Assembly: GCA_963575745.1 (NCBI GenBank)
Contig: CAUYUJ010001439.1
Span: forward strand, 1 to 22,500
From: Prorocentrum cordatum
Taxonomy: Eukaryota; Sar; Dinophyceae; Prorocentrales; Prorocentraceae
Direction of reading: 5' to 3'
Length of the DNA: 22,500 nucleotides
In this document: positions 1 through 9,365 of the stretch, in pieces
Layout: each line of letters starts with the position of its first letter
Position numbering within the stretch: the first letter of the stretch is position 1
Program-made: the position numbers and the translations under genes
The notes under the pieces: generated by a model
Database searches by the model: none
Told to the model about the DNA's origin: nothing
Seen by the model: only the letters and a program-made list of their open reading frames with translations

Positions 1-291
1 GCCTCTGCCCCGAGAGGTGGCCCGCCGCGGGTGCGAAGAGGCCGCGCCCGATGCAGAGCCAGACGTCGAGCGCCGCGGGAAGCCGCCTGGTGTGGCTCTC
101 ATGCGGCTCGCCCCCACTGATGTGGACTGCTCCCACGGCGAGGGCGTGGATGTGCGGCCCCGCCGCTCGCAGCCCCGCACACGGTGTCTGAAGCCAAGCC
201 TTGCGGGCTCCGCGCAAGGCTGAGCAACGACACCTCTGTCAACCGCCTGCGTCATCCAACAGTGCGTGGTGCAGAAGACGGCGTCGGCCTG

Positions 292-913
292 CTACCCTTC
301 AAGCGCGTGGCGGGCCCGCCGCGGTTTCCTCCTCTCAGCGGACTGGCCCTCCGCCTCAATGGCGTCGATGGTGGACTGTAGCAGCCGCCTCCTAACTAGA
401 AGGGCCGTGTGTTCGACGCGAGCGACGCGCCCGCGGTCCTCCGCTGGAGGCCGCACCAGGCTGGCGGCGACCCTGGCGATCGTGTCCGCCACGGCGCTGC
501 ACTGCACGACCCAGTAGTCGGCTCCGAGGGCTGCGGCCTCCTCGGGGCCAATGTGCGAGAAGACATGGGAGACCACGAACTCGCTGCGCGGCCGTCGCGC
601 GAACTCCTTGCCGATCAGCCGCCACGGGTCGGGGTCCCCGCCGCGCGGGGGCCTGGTCGTACCTGCCCCCCCAGCCCTCGGAGACCGCCAAGGTGTTGGA
701 CACGTACAGGGTGGGGCCAGCCGACCCCTGAACGGCAAGCAAGAGTGCTCGAAACTCGCCGCGGTGCACCGTCTGCGAGTGCCCAGCCAGGCCACCGAAA
801 CGGGCACTATAGTACACATCCGCTGCGGGAGTCGACCAGCGCGACGGCCAAGCCCGCACGCCAAAGAGCGGGGCTACGTCCGTCAGGGCCCCGCTGGCAA
901 CTCCGAAGAGCAC
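292..913 (-). pseudogene. LINE-like polyprotein remnant, RNase H-like domain
   Basis: Decayed RNase H-like domain, the part of a non-LTR retroelement polyprotein that removes RNA from RNA:DNA hybrids. The first half is read in one minus frame (about 913-662): YYSARFGGLAGHSQTVHRGE, then FRALLLAVQGSAGPTLYVSN. This matches the family pattern of a Gly-rich strand, a QTVxRxE helix start and a beta strand ending in an acidic residue; here that acidic position reads SN instead of a Thr-Asp type pair. The second half is in another minus frame (648-292): DPDPWRLIGKEFARRP, VVSHVFSHIGPEEAAALGAD, then SAVADTIARVAASL, the usual 'V-x-SH ... (GN)xxAD' end with GN lost. The frames change near a C7 run around 665-672. 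No initiation codon belongs to it. The frameshift and the altered acidic and GN residues say it is dead. RNase H resemblance is by eye; the LINE assignment is inference. Confidence 0.6.
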
Positions 914-2041
914 GAGGGGGGGCAGCCAGGGTGCTTGTGCCAAGGGCCCCGGCCGCTGGAGACCGCCACCGCGAGTCAATGCCGATGCCAGTCCAAGCTT
1001 CCTGCACGAGCGGGTCGGGGACCTCGGTCCAGGAGCGCGGAATGATGCCTCGAAGCCGAGAGCCCGCGTTGGCACCGCCATTGGCGCGCGTGCTCCTGAA
1101 ACGAAGTGGTCGCTCTCGGCGCACGCCTCCCCGCTGGTGTTGGCGGGGCTCGACCCGCACCAGTCGAAGGCCGACTCGACCTCGCCGCCACGGCGGGGGG
1201 GCAGAGGCCCTCCTCCTGCTCGCCGGGGGCCTCCTGCCTGAGCTGCCGCGGCCGGCAGCCTCCGACGGCGATGGCGGCCAGCATCTCCCCAGGGGCAGCT
1301 CCTCCCGGCAGCTGGCCCGGCGTGCGCAGCAGGCGCTGGCGGGACGTCGTGTCCGCGCCGCCCGCAGGCCCACCAGTGCCCGGCGGCCTGCTGCCAGAGG
1401 GCCTCCTGGGTGGTAGGACCGAAGGCCCTCAGCAGCTGCTCCGAGGACCCGTGGGTGATGCTGGTCGAGCCGGAGAAAGCCACCTCTCGCGTGAGGCGTC
1501 CGCGCACTGCCGCGCCCACCCCATCGGATCGACGGGGTTCCAGCCGTGCTGCAGCAGCCGGGTCGGGATGGAGCAGGTCGGGCCACGGACGCGGCGGACC
1601 CGCCGCCCAGGGTCAATTTCTCGTATGTGAGTGTGGGTTGGGAACCAAGTTTTCGATCCTCATGCGCACGGCCTGGCTGCACTGCCAGGTCAAAAGCCAC
1701 AGGCTGAGCACCTTGCGGGGCAGCTGACGCGCGGGGTCGCGCCGTCCTGCACGCGGCGCCAGCTGCGAAGTCACGCAGCGGCCGCGTCGCGCAGCTCCTG
1801 AAAGTTCTCCAAGGCGACGACGGAGCTCCTGGAGCTTGCCGCCGAAAGTGCCGTAGATCTCTCGGCCGTAGATCTCGCTGCTGCCGAAAGGGCGGGAGCA
1901 GGGACAGGAATGGGAACGCAGCGGGGAGGAATGCATCGGATCAACAAGTGTGGGCCGCGCTGGAGCGCTGGCTCCACTCTGAACGACGGGAGTAAGGCGC
2001 CGACTCTGAAAGGTGGCCAACTCTGCAGCGGCACCAGACAT
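914..2041 (-). other. Probable upstream part of the same decayed LINE
   Basis: Three overlapping minus frames are open over long stretches (down to 807 from 1700, down to 392 from 1519, and 2041-1613), and none carries a motif I can name. The segment KLQELRRRLGELSGAARRG and the one starting QLPRKVLSLWLLTWQCSQAV look protein-like. They sit where reverse transcriptase or its connection region would lie upstream of the RNase H remnant. No YxDD/FxDD catalytic motif is visible. A short direct repeat, GCCGTAGATCTC twice, lies at about 1851-1876. Calling this retroelement is inference from position and strand only. Confidence 0.25.
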
Positions 2042-2164
2042 CAGACTGTTGAAGCCCGATGCGTGAACGAAGCACTGCGCGGGAGAGGCGGGGGCAAATC
2101 AACCGAATACCAGGGGCAGACTCAGAGGATACTTGTCGCATTCGCACTGCGTAAGTATACGGAG

Positions 2165-2345
2165 AAGCGGAGAGAACTGGGGGGCGGAGGAGAGAAGAGG
2201 GAGGAGAGGAGCAGGAGGAGGAAGAGAAAGAAACATATAACATTAAAATAATACGAAAAGTATTATGAACAAAAAACAGAAGACGAGGAGGACGACGACG
2301 ACGGCGACAGGAACGACGATGAGGAGGACAGGAAGACGAGGGTGA
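2165..2345. repeat. Purine-rich simple sequence (GAG/GAC, imperfect)
   Basis: The plus strand runs nearly pure G/A from about 2165 to 2235 (GGAGGAGGAA-type words). An AT-rich break follows at about 2236-2275, then GAG/GAC-type triplets to about 2345. It is low-complexity sequence with no reading frame worth naming; open frames across it encode only Arg/Glu or Ser/Leu strings. Confidence 0.6.
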
Positions 2346-2544
2346 GAGATAGGAAAGGAAAGGGGGCAAATGCGGAGGACGACGAGGAGAAAAGGGTGGG
2401 CCACCAGGACGAGAACAGCGAAGAAGTCACGCCAAGACGGGGAGAGGGGCAATTACCAGAGCGCACGGACAACGAGAAGGATGCAAGACCGTCATCGCCG
2501 CCAGGCTCAGAGTCCGTCCTCCCTTGCTCGATCTCCATATCCCC

Positions 2545-2602
2545 CATATCCTCCTCGTCTTCGTCCTTCTCGTCCTCATCGTCTGCGCCATCATCGCCAG
2601 CG
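2545..2602. repeat. Pyrimidine-rich simple sequence (TCC/TCG)
   Basis: A short imperfect TCC/TCG triplet tract on the plus strand. It gives poly-Ser or poly-Leu in shadow frames. The bases between it and the purine-rich tract (2346-2544) are mixed and show no feature. Confidence 0.5.
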
Positions 2603-2839
2603 CCGTCACCGTCCTGTTGCCGCTGTGGCTCAAGCCACGTTGGCTCCAGGTTTCGAGGTTCCTCGTGGACGCTGCAGATGCCGCTGATCGAATCCGTGGC
2701 ACGAGTTGAGACATTCTGTCAGCCCGCCCCTGCCAGAGCTGAGCTCTGGTCCGCCCCGGTGCGCGGCATCCCTCCATTCGACCAGCTCGCCCCAGTGAGG
2801 TTGGTCCGCGCTCCGAGCTGGCTTATAGGACCACGGCAA

Positions 2840-4435
2840 CGTGCGCTCCGGGAGGCGACGTTCGTCCGCCGTCCGTGGGTGCATCGACGCGGGTGGAAAC
2901 AGCAGCCACCACTCGCGTGCAACACGGAGTTCTTGCCAGTCCCCAGGGTGGGACCAAGTGGCGAAGCCATTTCCAAGCGGGATGTTTGGCGGGGAGCCGC
3001 CGGGGCAAACCGATGGTGGAGCGCAGCGCGCGCGGGAAGAAGCTCTTCCAGAACCGCCCCAAGTCCAAGGGGTGGACGTTCGAGCGTGGCACTCAGGGTT
3101 CGGCCTACGACGCGGTATCTCCCCAGCCTGACCACCGCCGCGCATGCGATGATGGTGGCGCTGGGCAGTCCGACGAGCCGCGCAGATCAGGCGGCTTGCT
3201 TCGCTCCCCTTGGGATGACCGAGGCAACAGCAAACGTGCCCCCTGCAGTCCTGGGCGACCCCCCGCCGAAGCAGCCCGTGCCGCCAGCGCCGGAGCCCCA
3301 ACAAGCTACGGCACAGCTTGGTAGAGCATGCAAGCAGCTGGATATATCCAAGTCAGCATGGATCCGCACGAGGCGAGAGCATAAGAAGGCCGAGCAGGAC
3401 CATCGATAATAAACGGATGCAGTTGTCACGGTGGAGGTCGATGAGATCGCGGCGGCCAAGCTTCACCTCCCGGCAGCGGCAGCCGCGCCAGGGCGTAAGA
3501 CAGCAGTTGCAGTCGGCGTCTTGCAGGCGATAGAGGGCAAGTTCGTATTGGGCATTAATGTTGCGGACACGGTGGAAGGATTGGAGGCCATGGGGGGAGG
3601 TCGCAGTGTTCGCGAGTGCCGAGGACCCCCTGCGATCACATTAGTCAGAAGTAGCTAAGGCACCCCAGGGCGGACCCCAGCTCAAGACCGACGAGAACAA
3701 GGCGCAGCCCGAGGAAGTGGTGGAGCGCGCGAAGAAGAAGTACGAGGTGCAGAGAGAAAGGCCAACCTCGGCTCCATCAGCTGGACCAGGTGGAGCGACA
3801 GCATCTCCGAGCGCCCCGGGGCCCGAGCTCGCTGCAGCAGCAAGGGCGGGGGCGGACGTAGACCCCGCGCCAGCCCGCTTCGAGCGCGAGGTGGGCAACC
3901 TGGCTGGGGGGTTCAAGGGCAGGGGCAGGGGAGGGGGGGGAAGGGCGCGACTTTTGACCCTGGTTCGCACGGACTTCATGAGCAGCACATGAAGAGCCCC
4001 TCTGGGCGGGGCCCTCCGTCGCGCGGCCTGCTGTGCAATATTTCCAGAACTGCGCCCCTGCCAGATGAGCGCCATGTGGTCGCGCGCGAGCGGGGCCGAG
4101 CAGGGCGCGGGGCCCCCGCGGCCCCGTCGCCCCAGGCGCGAGAAGCGCAGCAAGCAGGGGGCACCGCGGCAGGGGCGAAGAAGAGATACCAATTCCCATA
4201 TGACAGGCCCACGGCCAACATGTCGCCGCAGCAGATGGGCCACGGCGTGGTGAAACCAGAAGGCGCTAAATTGATTGGGATCAACTTCCAAGCTGCCGCG
4301 GCCTTCCCATGCGGAGGCCAGTTGATCGCCATCGCCGACGCCTATCTCACAGCCAGCGCAGACATGGCGGGCACCAGCATGGACGAGCTGATCCAGGATT
4401 GCAGCGCCGAGCCGAAGGAGTAGCAGCGGGCGGGC
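2840..4435 (+). pseudogene. Decayed coiled-coil (LINE ORF1-like) protein
   Basis: A broken plus-strand reading that hops between frames. About 2840-3000 gives a possible remnant of an N-terminal Cys-bearing segment (NTEFLPVPRVGPSGEAISKR). About 3080-3409 carries PPKQPVPPAPEPQQATAQLG and then the helical stretch SKSAWIRTRREHKKAEQDHR. After two adjacent stops (3408-3413) the same frame resumes with VEVDEIAAAKLHLP and GKFVLGINVADTVEGLEAMG up to about 3595. A shift then leads to KTDENKAQPEEVVERAKKKY and a Pro/Ala-rich linker (about 3670-3965). A further shift leads to the best-preserved part (about 4150-4432): ANMSPQQMGHGVVKPEGAKL and TSMDELIQDCSAEPKE, stop TAG, with many G/C third positions. The layout (possible zinc segment, Pro linker, charged helix, linker, acidic C-terminus) resembles the nucleic-acid-binding first ORF of LINE-like elements. 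Family assignment is inference; its being decayed coding sequence is better supported. Confidence 0.5.
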
Positions 4436-4852
4436 TGGACGAAGCCAGTTGACGGCTTGATTTGTGAATCGGACAACGCCTGCGCCCTTCACGCGTTGAC
4501 AGACTCGCGGTCGACGTCAGGGTCGTTGACGACGCGCGTTTCGGAGCAGGTAAATCGCGTTTTGGATCGGAGCTCAAGCTGGAGATAAAACTGGTGGAGG
4601 CATCGAAATGGGCGCTGCCGCCGGCAGGGGCCCCCCCCGTGCGCCGGCGCCGCAGCGCACCAAAGGCCCGAGCGGCAAAAGGCCCAGGGACCTCTGGCTT
4701 CGGCAGCAGCAACCATCTGGAACAGCAGAAGCGGAGCCAGGGCCGGCGCGGCACCCCGCCCCCCACCCCACCCACCCACTTAGACAGCGTAGCGAGCATG
4801 AGTTCCAAGTCCCCACCCACGCCCAGCCACTTGAACGTAGACTTCGAGGAAT
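4436..4852. other. Stretch without a resolved gene
   Basis: Between the two plus-strand pseudogenes there is an open frame from 4594 to 4896 whose end (HLNVDFEEFECEDQG) looks protein-like. It would run into the repeat-bearing frame that follows. The part before 4594 shows only short open stretches. This may be the linking portion of a single decayed coding region from about 2840 to 5267. Confidence 0.25.
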
Positions 4853-5267
4853 TTGAATGCGAGGACCAGGGCCGCGCAAGGGGGGGCCAGCGCTAGCGCC
4901 CCAGTGCCAGCGCTTGCGGAGCTGGAACCTGGGCCAGGTCGCCGCGCGCTGGAGTCGGATCGGGTCAGCGCTATCACCCCAGGACCAGCGCCTGCTGAGC
5001 CGAGTCCCGGGCCAGCGTCGCCGCGCGCAGCGTCGGTGCGGAGTCAGCGCCAGTGCCCCAGGGCCAGCGCCTGCCGAGCCAGGCCCCGGGTCATCGTCGC
5101 CACGCGCTGGAGTATATGAAAAGGACGGCGAGCAGGCGGCGCGACGCAGCCGATTGCTCAGCGCACCGCTGGCAGAGCAGGACGCCCACTGGGAGCAGCT
5201 GCCGAACGCGGCCCCGAAGGAGAACATCCCAGACTACGCTAAGAACCTTCGCCTTCGGCTCGGATGA
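4853..5267 (+). pseudogene. Pro/Ala/Glu-rich repeat protein remnant
   Basis: Unidentified. Two plus frames share the region. The first (from 4853) reads ASAPVPALAELEPGPG and SAITPGPAPAEPSPGPASP, which are repeats of a P-x-PAxAExxPGP motif. After a one-base slip between repeat units two and three, the reading continues in the second frame with SASAPGPAPAEPGPGSSSP. It then leaves the repeat with LSAPLAEQDAHWEQLPNAAP and KENIPDYAKNLRLRLG, stop TGA at 5265-5267. The repeat period (78 then 79 bp) explains why an intact frame would hold 26 residues per unit and why one extra base breaks it. The non-repeat C-terminus looks like ordinary protein. Role unknown; it may be the tail of the coiled-coil pseudogene just upstream. 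Confidence 0.4.
4886..5115. repeat. Three-unit 78/79-bp tandem repeat
   Basis: Units begin at about 4886, 4964 and 5043, each opening with G(C/T)CAGCGC and containing a CCAGCGCnTGCnGAGC core. The first spacing is 78 bp, divisible by three; the second is 79. In the favoured frame the unit encodes a Pro/Ala/Glu motif, so the repeat probably grew inside coding sequence before the extra base arose. Confidence 0.7.
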
Positions 5268-6239
5268 GCCCGCCGCCAGGGAAGCGAACCCAGTCTTCGG
5301 GGGCTCTGTGGGGGCTTGAGGCCCACGAGGGCCATGTTGTTTCTTCGAGAGGCCCCGCGGCCACTGCGTGGGCTACCCTTAATAGTTGCGCCTTCGGATC
5401 TGGCGGCCTTTCTCGGGGGTCGCAAGCTGCGTGGGCCTTAGAGACTGCCCGAGCAAGTCCGAAGCACGACAACGCCCGCGCCAGTCGCACCGCCGCTGCA
5501 TACTAGCGCCGGGATCAGAGCTAAGCGGATTCGGAGCCTAGCGTTCACGGGGAAGCGCCAGGCCAGGTTATCGGAGATTTCGAAGCCACCGCCAGAAGAA
5601 ACAGCGCTGGGGCCCAGCGAGCAGCGACGCGCGCCACAGTTTACAAGTTCGACGAGTGGGCCACGCATCAGGGCCGCGCTGGGGGCAAGGGCCCGCGCAA
5701 TCGCATTAGGGATAGGACGGCGCTCGCGTGGCGGGGGGGGCTGGGCGAGGGGGGGCTCCGCGCTCGAACCTTGCAGTTCGCGGCCGTCGATGCCGAGCCC
5801 TGGGCGCGCGAGCGGGCTGGGGGCACTTCCAGCTCCCCCGAGCCCGAGCTTTTCGGCTCACAGCAGGGCCAGGGACAACCCCGGGCCCCCCGCCGTCGCC
5901 GACTGTTTGAGACGCATGGTATCCGCTCTGCTCGCAAAAACAACACGCGTGGAGCGACAACCCCAGACGGATCATCAGCGGTTGTTGCCGATTGGTTTCG
6001 AGAAGCTCGCAAAATGCAATTCACCTGTAGAAAGGGGCGCCGGCCGCGGCAGGCGCTGGTCGTGCTGGTAACCCCCCAAGTCGAAGACGAAAGCGCCGAT
6101 CTAACGATTTGTTTGCGTGGGTTGTTCGATTTCGGGGGCGCGCGCGAACCGACGAGTTCGCCGCGCGGGCTCGCGAGTGCGCCGGACCGCGGGGCGCGGC
6201 TCTGGCAGCCAGCTGGGCATTCTAATTATCGGTCCTAGG
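5268..6239. other. GC-rich stretch without a recognised gene
   Basis: Plus frames 5771-6238 and 5790-6071 overlap. The phrases SSAVVADWFREARKMQFTCR and VADCLRRMVSALLAKTTRVE look protein-like, but they lie in competing frames and match no family I know. Nothing here can be called a gene with confidence. A decayed plus-strand coding region downstream of the previous pseudogene is possible. Confidence 0.2.
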
Positions 6240-6769
6240 ATTGTCCAGAGACGAGCAGGCCGCGCACTCATCTCTTCTTGATTTCCAGCGCGGCAGCTGA
6301 CTCTGGGATGTCAAGGATTTGATGATCATCGTTGCTGGGGTGTTGTTCCACGCCACGCGTTGGAACTTGGGTGTCCCCTTCTGCGATGTGGCCATGGAAT
6401 TCCAAGTCCACGCGGCGGTTGGGTCTCTCAGGGAGACATCAGGTGTTTCTTCCGTCGCGCAGCCAGGTATGTTCTTTCATCTCAGGGACTCGTGGCGCAG
6501 TGGATCTAGGCAAGCAGGGCGGTTCCCCATATCGTTTGCCGCAGAATTGTCACTGTAGCGCCCGCCCCATCCTTGTTTGCACGGGCAGGTGGCGTTAAGC
6601 AGTGCATGTTTTCAGCTAGCTCCAAGTTTGGTCTAGGGCTTGTTAAAAATGGGGAACATCAAGCGTCAGGTCGCCCTTAAATCAGCCATGATTCAAAAGG
6701 CTTACGTTATTCCGCCGACCCCCAGAAGAGGCGGAGAGTCCCTGGTTGAGGCGTCGTGGGTTTGCGGGG
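6240..6769. other. Intergenic, less GC-rich, no feature seen
   Basis: The base composition drops toward A/T (for example around 6600-6700). The only open frames are short (6319-6558 and 6332-6598), overlap each other and have no recognisable motif. No RNA gene or repeat was seen. Confidence 0.4.
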
Positions 6770-7260
6770 CACAATCTTGGGACTCTTGTAAGCGTTTTGG
6801 GCGTTTTTGATGTGCCCAGCGGAGCTTCTTCGAGGCAGTTTTGAAGCGTCTTGGGGCCGGTTTTGTAACCTCTCGGATGCCTCTTGAGGGCCTCTTGGGG
6901 CTTCTCAGGGGCCTCTTTTTGGCTGCTCGGGGGCTCCTTGGAGCCTTTGGAGGACCTCTTGAGAGAAAATGATATGACGTGCGGTTCGCGTTCGCCTTAT
7001 TGCCTCTCTTGGAGCTCTCGTTGGCCGATCTTTGGCTGTCTTCGGCCGCTGTGTGGGACGTCTTGAAACCCTCTCGGGCCGTCCTGGGGCCCTCGTAAGG
7101 GCGTCTTGGCTCTTTGGGCGTCTCGAAGGCGTCTTGGGGCGTCTTGTAGCCATCGCGAGCGTCTTGGGCCAATCGTTCCGCGATTCGGGACCGTTTTGGA
7201 GTTTTGTTGAGGCCACGGAAGGCAGTTTTCGAAGCTCCGGAGTATCCAGGAGCCGACAAG
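6770..7260. repeat. Degenerate CTTGG/CTCGG minisatellite
   Basis: Words of the type GCGTCTTGGGGC, GCCTCTTGGGGC, CTCCTTGGAGCC and CCTCTTGAGAG recur every ten to fifteen bases or so across about 490 bp, heavily mutated. The minus strand is open through it (7340-6702) and reads as endless Arg/Pro/Lys words such as KRPLRSPKRPSRG and EGPRTAREGFK. I read that as repeat translation rather than a gene, because all minus frames look alike. Confidence 0.5.
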
Positions 7261-7478
7261 CCCAGATACCCGCCCACCCGCCCACATTTAACCAAGATGC
7301 TGGACCCTGGGGGAGGGGGAAGGGGCGTGGGGACAGCCAATCATCTCACACGCCTTCTCACCCCTGGCAAGCGGGGATCGGCGCGTTTGTTCGAATTTGC
7401 AGGTTGCTGACAAGCTCAGAACCTTCTTTGGTCAGGGCAGTATCGCGACTCGTGTTAGGCCTGATGCAGCCTACTGCA

Positions 7479-7700
7479 CAAAACGTGCGCAGGGTGTGCC
7501 AGCACGGGCGCGGCGCCGCCATGCGAACCCTCCCGCGCGGGCCGCAGGAGGAGCTCCCCGTGGGGGCAGGAAGCGTGTGAAGGGTGTGCCGGAATGGAGG
7601 CGTGGCGCCGCCACGCGAACTGTCCCACAGGCTGCAGCTGGAGCGCTGCACGGAAGCACGAAGCGTGCAACGGGGTGTGCCAAATCGGGCAGCAGCGAGC
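7479..7700. repeat. Composite repeat copy A, about 80-90 bp head units
   Basis: Two full units and one truncated unit. Each opens with AC(G/A)AA(A/G)CGTG, then GGTGTGCC, a GCGCCGCCA(T/C)GCGAAC core (7520 and 7612) and a GGAGC word. The third opening (about 7659) keeps only the GGTGTGCC part and runs into the purine-rich linker GAGCAGAGGCAGAGAGGCGA. Spacing of the two cores is 92 bp, so reading frames rotate and coding is unlikely. Confidence 0.7.
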
Positions 7701-7742
7701 AGAGGCAGAGAGGCGAGGAGGGGAAGGCGGAAAGAACACTGA

Positions 7743-7786
7743 GACGCGAGACGTTGCGGGCTGAAAGCAAGGACCCAATTCCACAG
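7743..7786 (+). repeat. Composite repeat conserved tail, copy A
   Basis: Begins GACGCGAGACGTTGCGGG, continues with a GAAAGCAAGGACCCAA segment and ends CCACAG. The GGACCC word starts 28 bases after the first G of GACGCG. This order and spacing recur in two other places in the window (near 8127 and 20312). Confidence 0.65.
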
Positions 7787-7800
7787 AAGTTTGAGGAGAT

Positions 7801-8045
7801 GTTTGCCGAAGGGGGCGCGGCGCAACCATGCGAACCCTACATCTGGGGCCGTAGGTGGAGCTCCTTTGCCAACGTGTGAAGGGTTTGCCAAACTTGGCGC
7901 GGCGTTGCCATGCGAACCCGTTCACTCAGGCCGTAGACGGAGCTGCACGAAACGTGTGAGGGGTGTGCCGAAACAGGTCCGGCGCCGCCATGCGAACCCT
8001 CTCACTGGGGACGCAGTTGGCTCTCCTTATGGATGGGCGCACGAG
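7801..8045. repeat. Composite repeat copy B, about 80-bp head units
   Basis: Three units with ATGCGAACCC cores at 7828, 7909 and 7989 (spacings 81 and 80 bp). Each is preceded by a GTTTGCC or GGTGTGCC word and followed by a GGAGCT-type word. The last unit (CATGCGAACC, CACTGGGGACGCAGTTGG, TATGG) is the closest relative in this window of the 77-bp satellite at 19594-20228. Confidence 0.7.
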
Positions 8046-8126
8046 ACGCCGGACGGGCCATCGCCAACCTGGGCCAGCAGAGTTCAGAGACATAGAGGAG
8101 GAGGGGGAGCGGGAAGGAAGGGCCAA

Positions 8127-8180
8127 GACGCGCGGCGCTGCGGATTGAAAACATGGATCCAGCACCGCACAGGAGAGTTG
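8127..8180 (+). repeat. Composite repeat conserved tail, copy B
   Basis: GACGCGCGGCGCTGCGG, then ATTGAAAACATGGATCCAGC, then CACAGGAGAGTTGGGA. It is preceded by a purine-rich linker at about 8093-8120. GGATCC starts 28 bases after GACGCG, the same spacing as in the other two tails. A GAC-rich triplet array follows it directly. Confidence 0.65.
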
Positions 8181-8196
8181 GGAATCAGAAGGGAGA

Positions 8197-8412
8197 GCGC
8201 GACGACCGACGACGAAGACAACGAGGACGACGACGACGACGACGGTGACGACGACGACGACGATGACGACAGCGACGGCGGCGAGGACGACGACGACGGC
8301 GGCCAGGACGGCGGCGGCGACGGCAGCGACGACGACGACGTCGACGACGACGCCGACGACGCCGACAAGGACGGCGACGGCGGGGCGGGGCGGCGACGGC
8401 GACGGCGACGGC
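8197..8412. repeat. GAC/GGC triplet array
   Basis: About 215 bp of imperfect GAC triplets with GGC variants toward the end. Plus frames give poly-Asp or poly-Thr; minus frames give poly-Val or poly-Ser. No unique flanking protein is fused to it, so no gene is called. Confidence 0.85.
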
Positions 8413-8554
8413 GCCGGGGTGGTGCGCAAACCAGGCGCCAGAGCAGCCGGGGCACGCGCGCGCCGAGGGCGAGGAGGTGCCTCTGCGGCTGCTGCTGGCC
8501 CAGGCCTGGCACGCTTCACTTTCTATGCCTTCTCGTGGTCTGCCCGCCTCCCGT

Positions 8555-8935
8555 CCTTCTCCTCCTCCTCGTCCTCCTCGTTCCTCCTCCTCCTCCTCCC
8601 ATCGTCCTCCTCCTGCTCCTCGTCCTCCTTCCTCCTCCTCCCCTCGTCCTCCTCCTCCTCCTCCTCATCCCTCCTCCTCCTCCTCCTCCTCCTCCCCCTT
8701 GTCCTTTTCCTTGTCCTCCTTATTGTCCTCCTCTTCCTCCTCCTCCTCCTTTTTCTCCTCCTCCTCCTCCTCCTTCTGCTCCTCCTTTTGTTCCTCCTCC
8801 TCCTCGTCCTTGTCCTCCTCCTCCTGCTCCTCTTTGTCCTCCTCCTCATCCTCATCCTCGTCCTTCTGCCCCTTCCGCTCCTCCTGCTTCACCTCTTTCC
8901 CCTCCTCCTCCTCTTCCCCCTCCTCCATTCCATTT
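8555..8935. repeat. CTC/TCC triplet array, pyrimidine on plus strand
   Basis: About 380 bp almost free of purines on the plus strand, mostly TCC units broken by TCG, TTC and TGC. Frames encode Leu, Ser or Pro strings (Arg, Glu on minus). A mirror-like homopyrimidine tract of this length can form triplex DNA. About 8413-8554, between it and the GAC array, is unique sequence without a recognised gene. Confidence 0.85.
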
Positions 8936-9036
8936 CCTTTACATAGCTTCTCCCTGTCGCGCCCCGGGGCAAGTTTTTAGGGTTGGCCCGGCGTTTCAAA
9001 TGAGTTTTCCTCACCATGTATGATCCTGAAGCTTAA

Positions 9037-9365
9037 ACAGTTACAACAGTTTCACAGATGCAGGCGGGTGGTTTAACGCCGCGCACATTGGGTTTAAGAT
9101 TTTACAAGAGCCTCATGCATTGAGGGCGACCCGTTTTCAAAATGCGGTTCTCGTTTCAGCGCCGCGCACAGTCGTTTTGAACAGATGCAAGAGCTTCACG
9201 GATGGAGGGCGGCTACTTTTCAAAATGTGGCTCTCGCCTAAACGCCGCGCACATCTTTTAAACTTACAAGAGCTTCTCAGATTGAGGGCGGCTCCTTTTT
9301 CAAAATGTGGCTCTGCCCTTAGCGCCGCGCAACTTCGTTTGAACAAGCCGGAGTTTCACGGATTC
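9037..9365. repeat. Four-unit 82-bp tandem repeat
   Basis: CGCCGCGC landmarks lie at 9078, 9160, 9243 and 9323 (spacings 82, 83 and 80). Each unit carries GAGCTTCACGGAT-like, GAGGGCGGCT and TTTTCAAAATG(T/C)GG words before the landmark and a TTTGAAC-like word after it. The units are clearly diverged. The sequence is less GC-rich than its surroundings. The period is not a multiple of three in all units and open frames across it have no known motif. Confidence 0.75.

Noticed and set aside
6684-6700. AGCCATGATTCAAAAGG as a second spliced-leader relict
   Set aside because: Needs a three-base gap and several mismatches to fit the leader and lacks the CCGT start; chance is likely in this much sequence.
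7791-9023. 410-codon plus frame with Asp-rich and Pro-rich parts
   Set aside because: It joins satellite, GAC array and CTC array; every part is simple-repeat translation.
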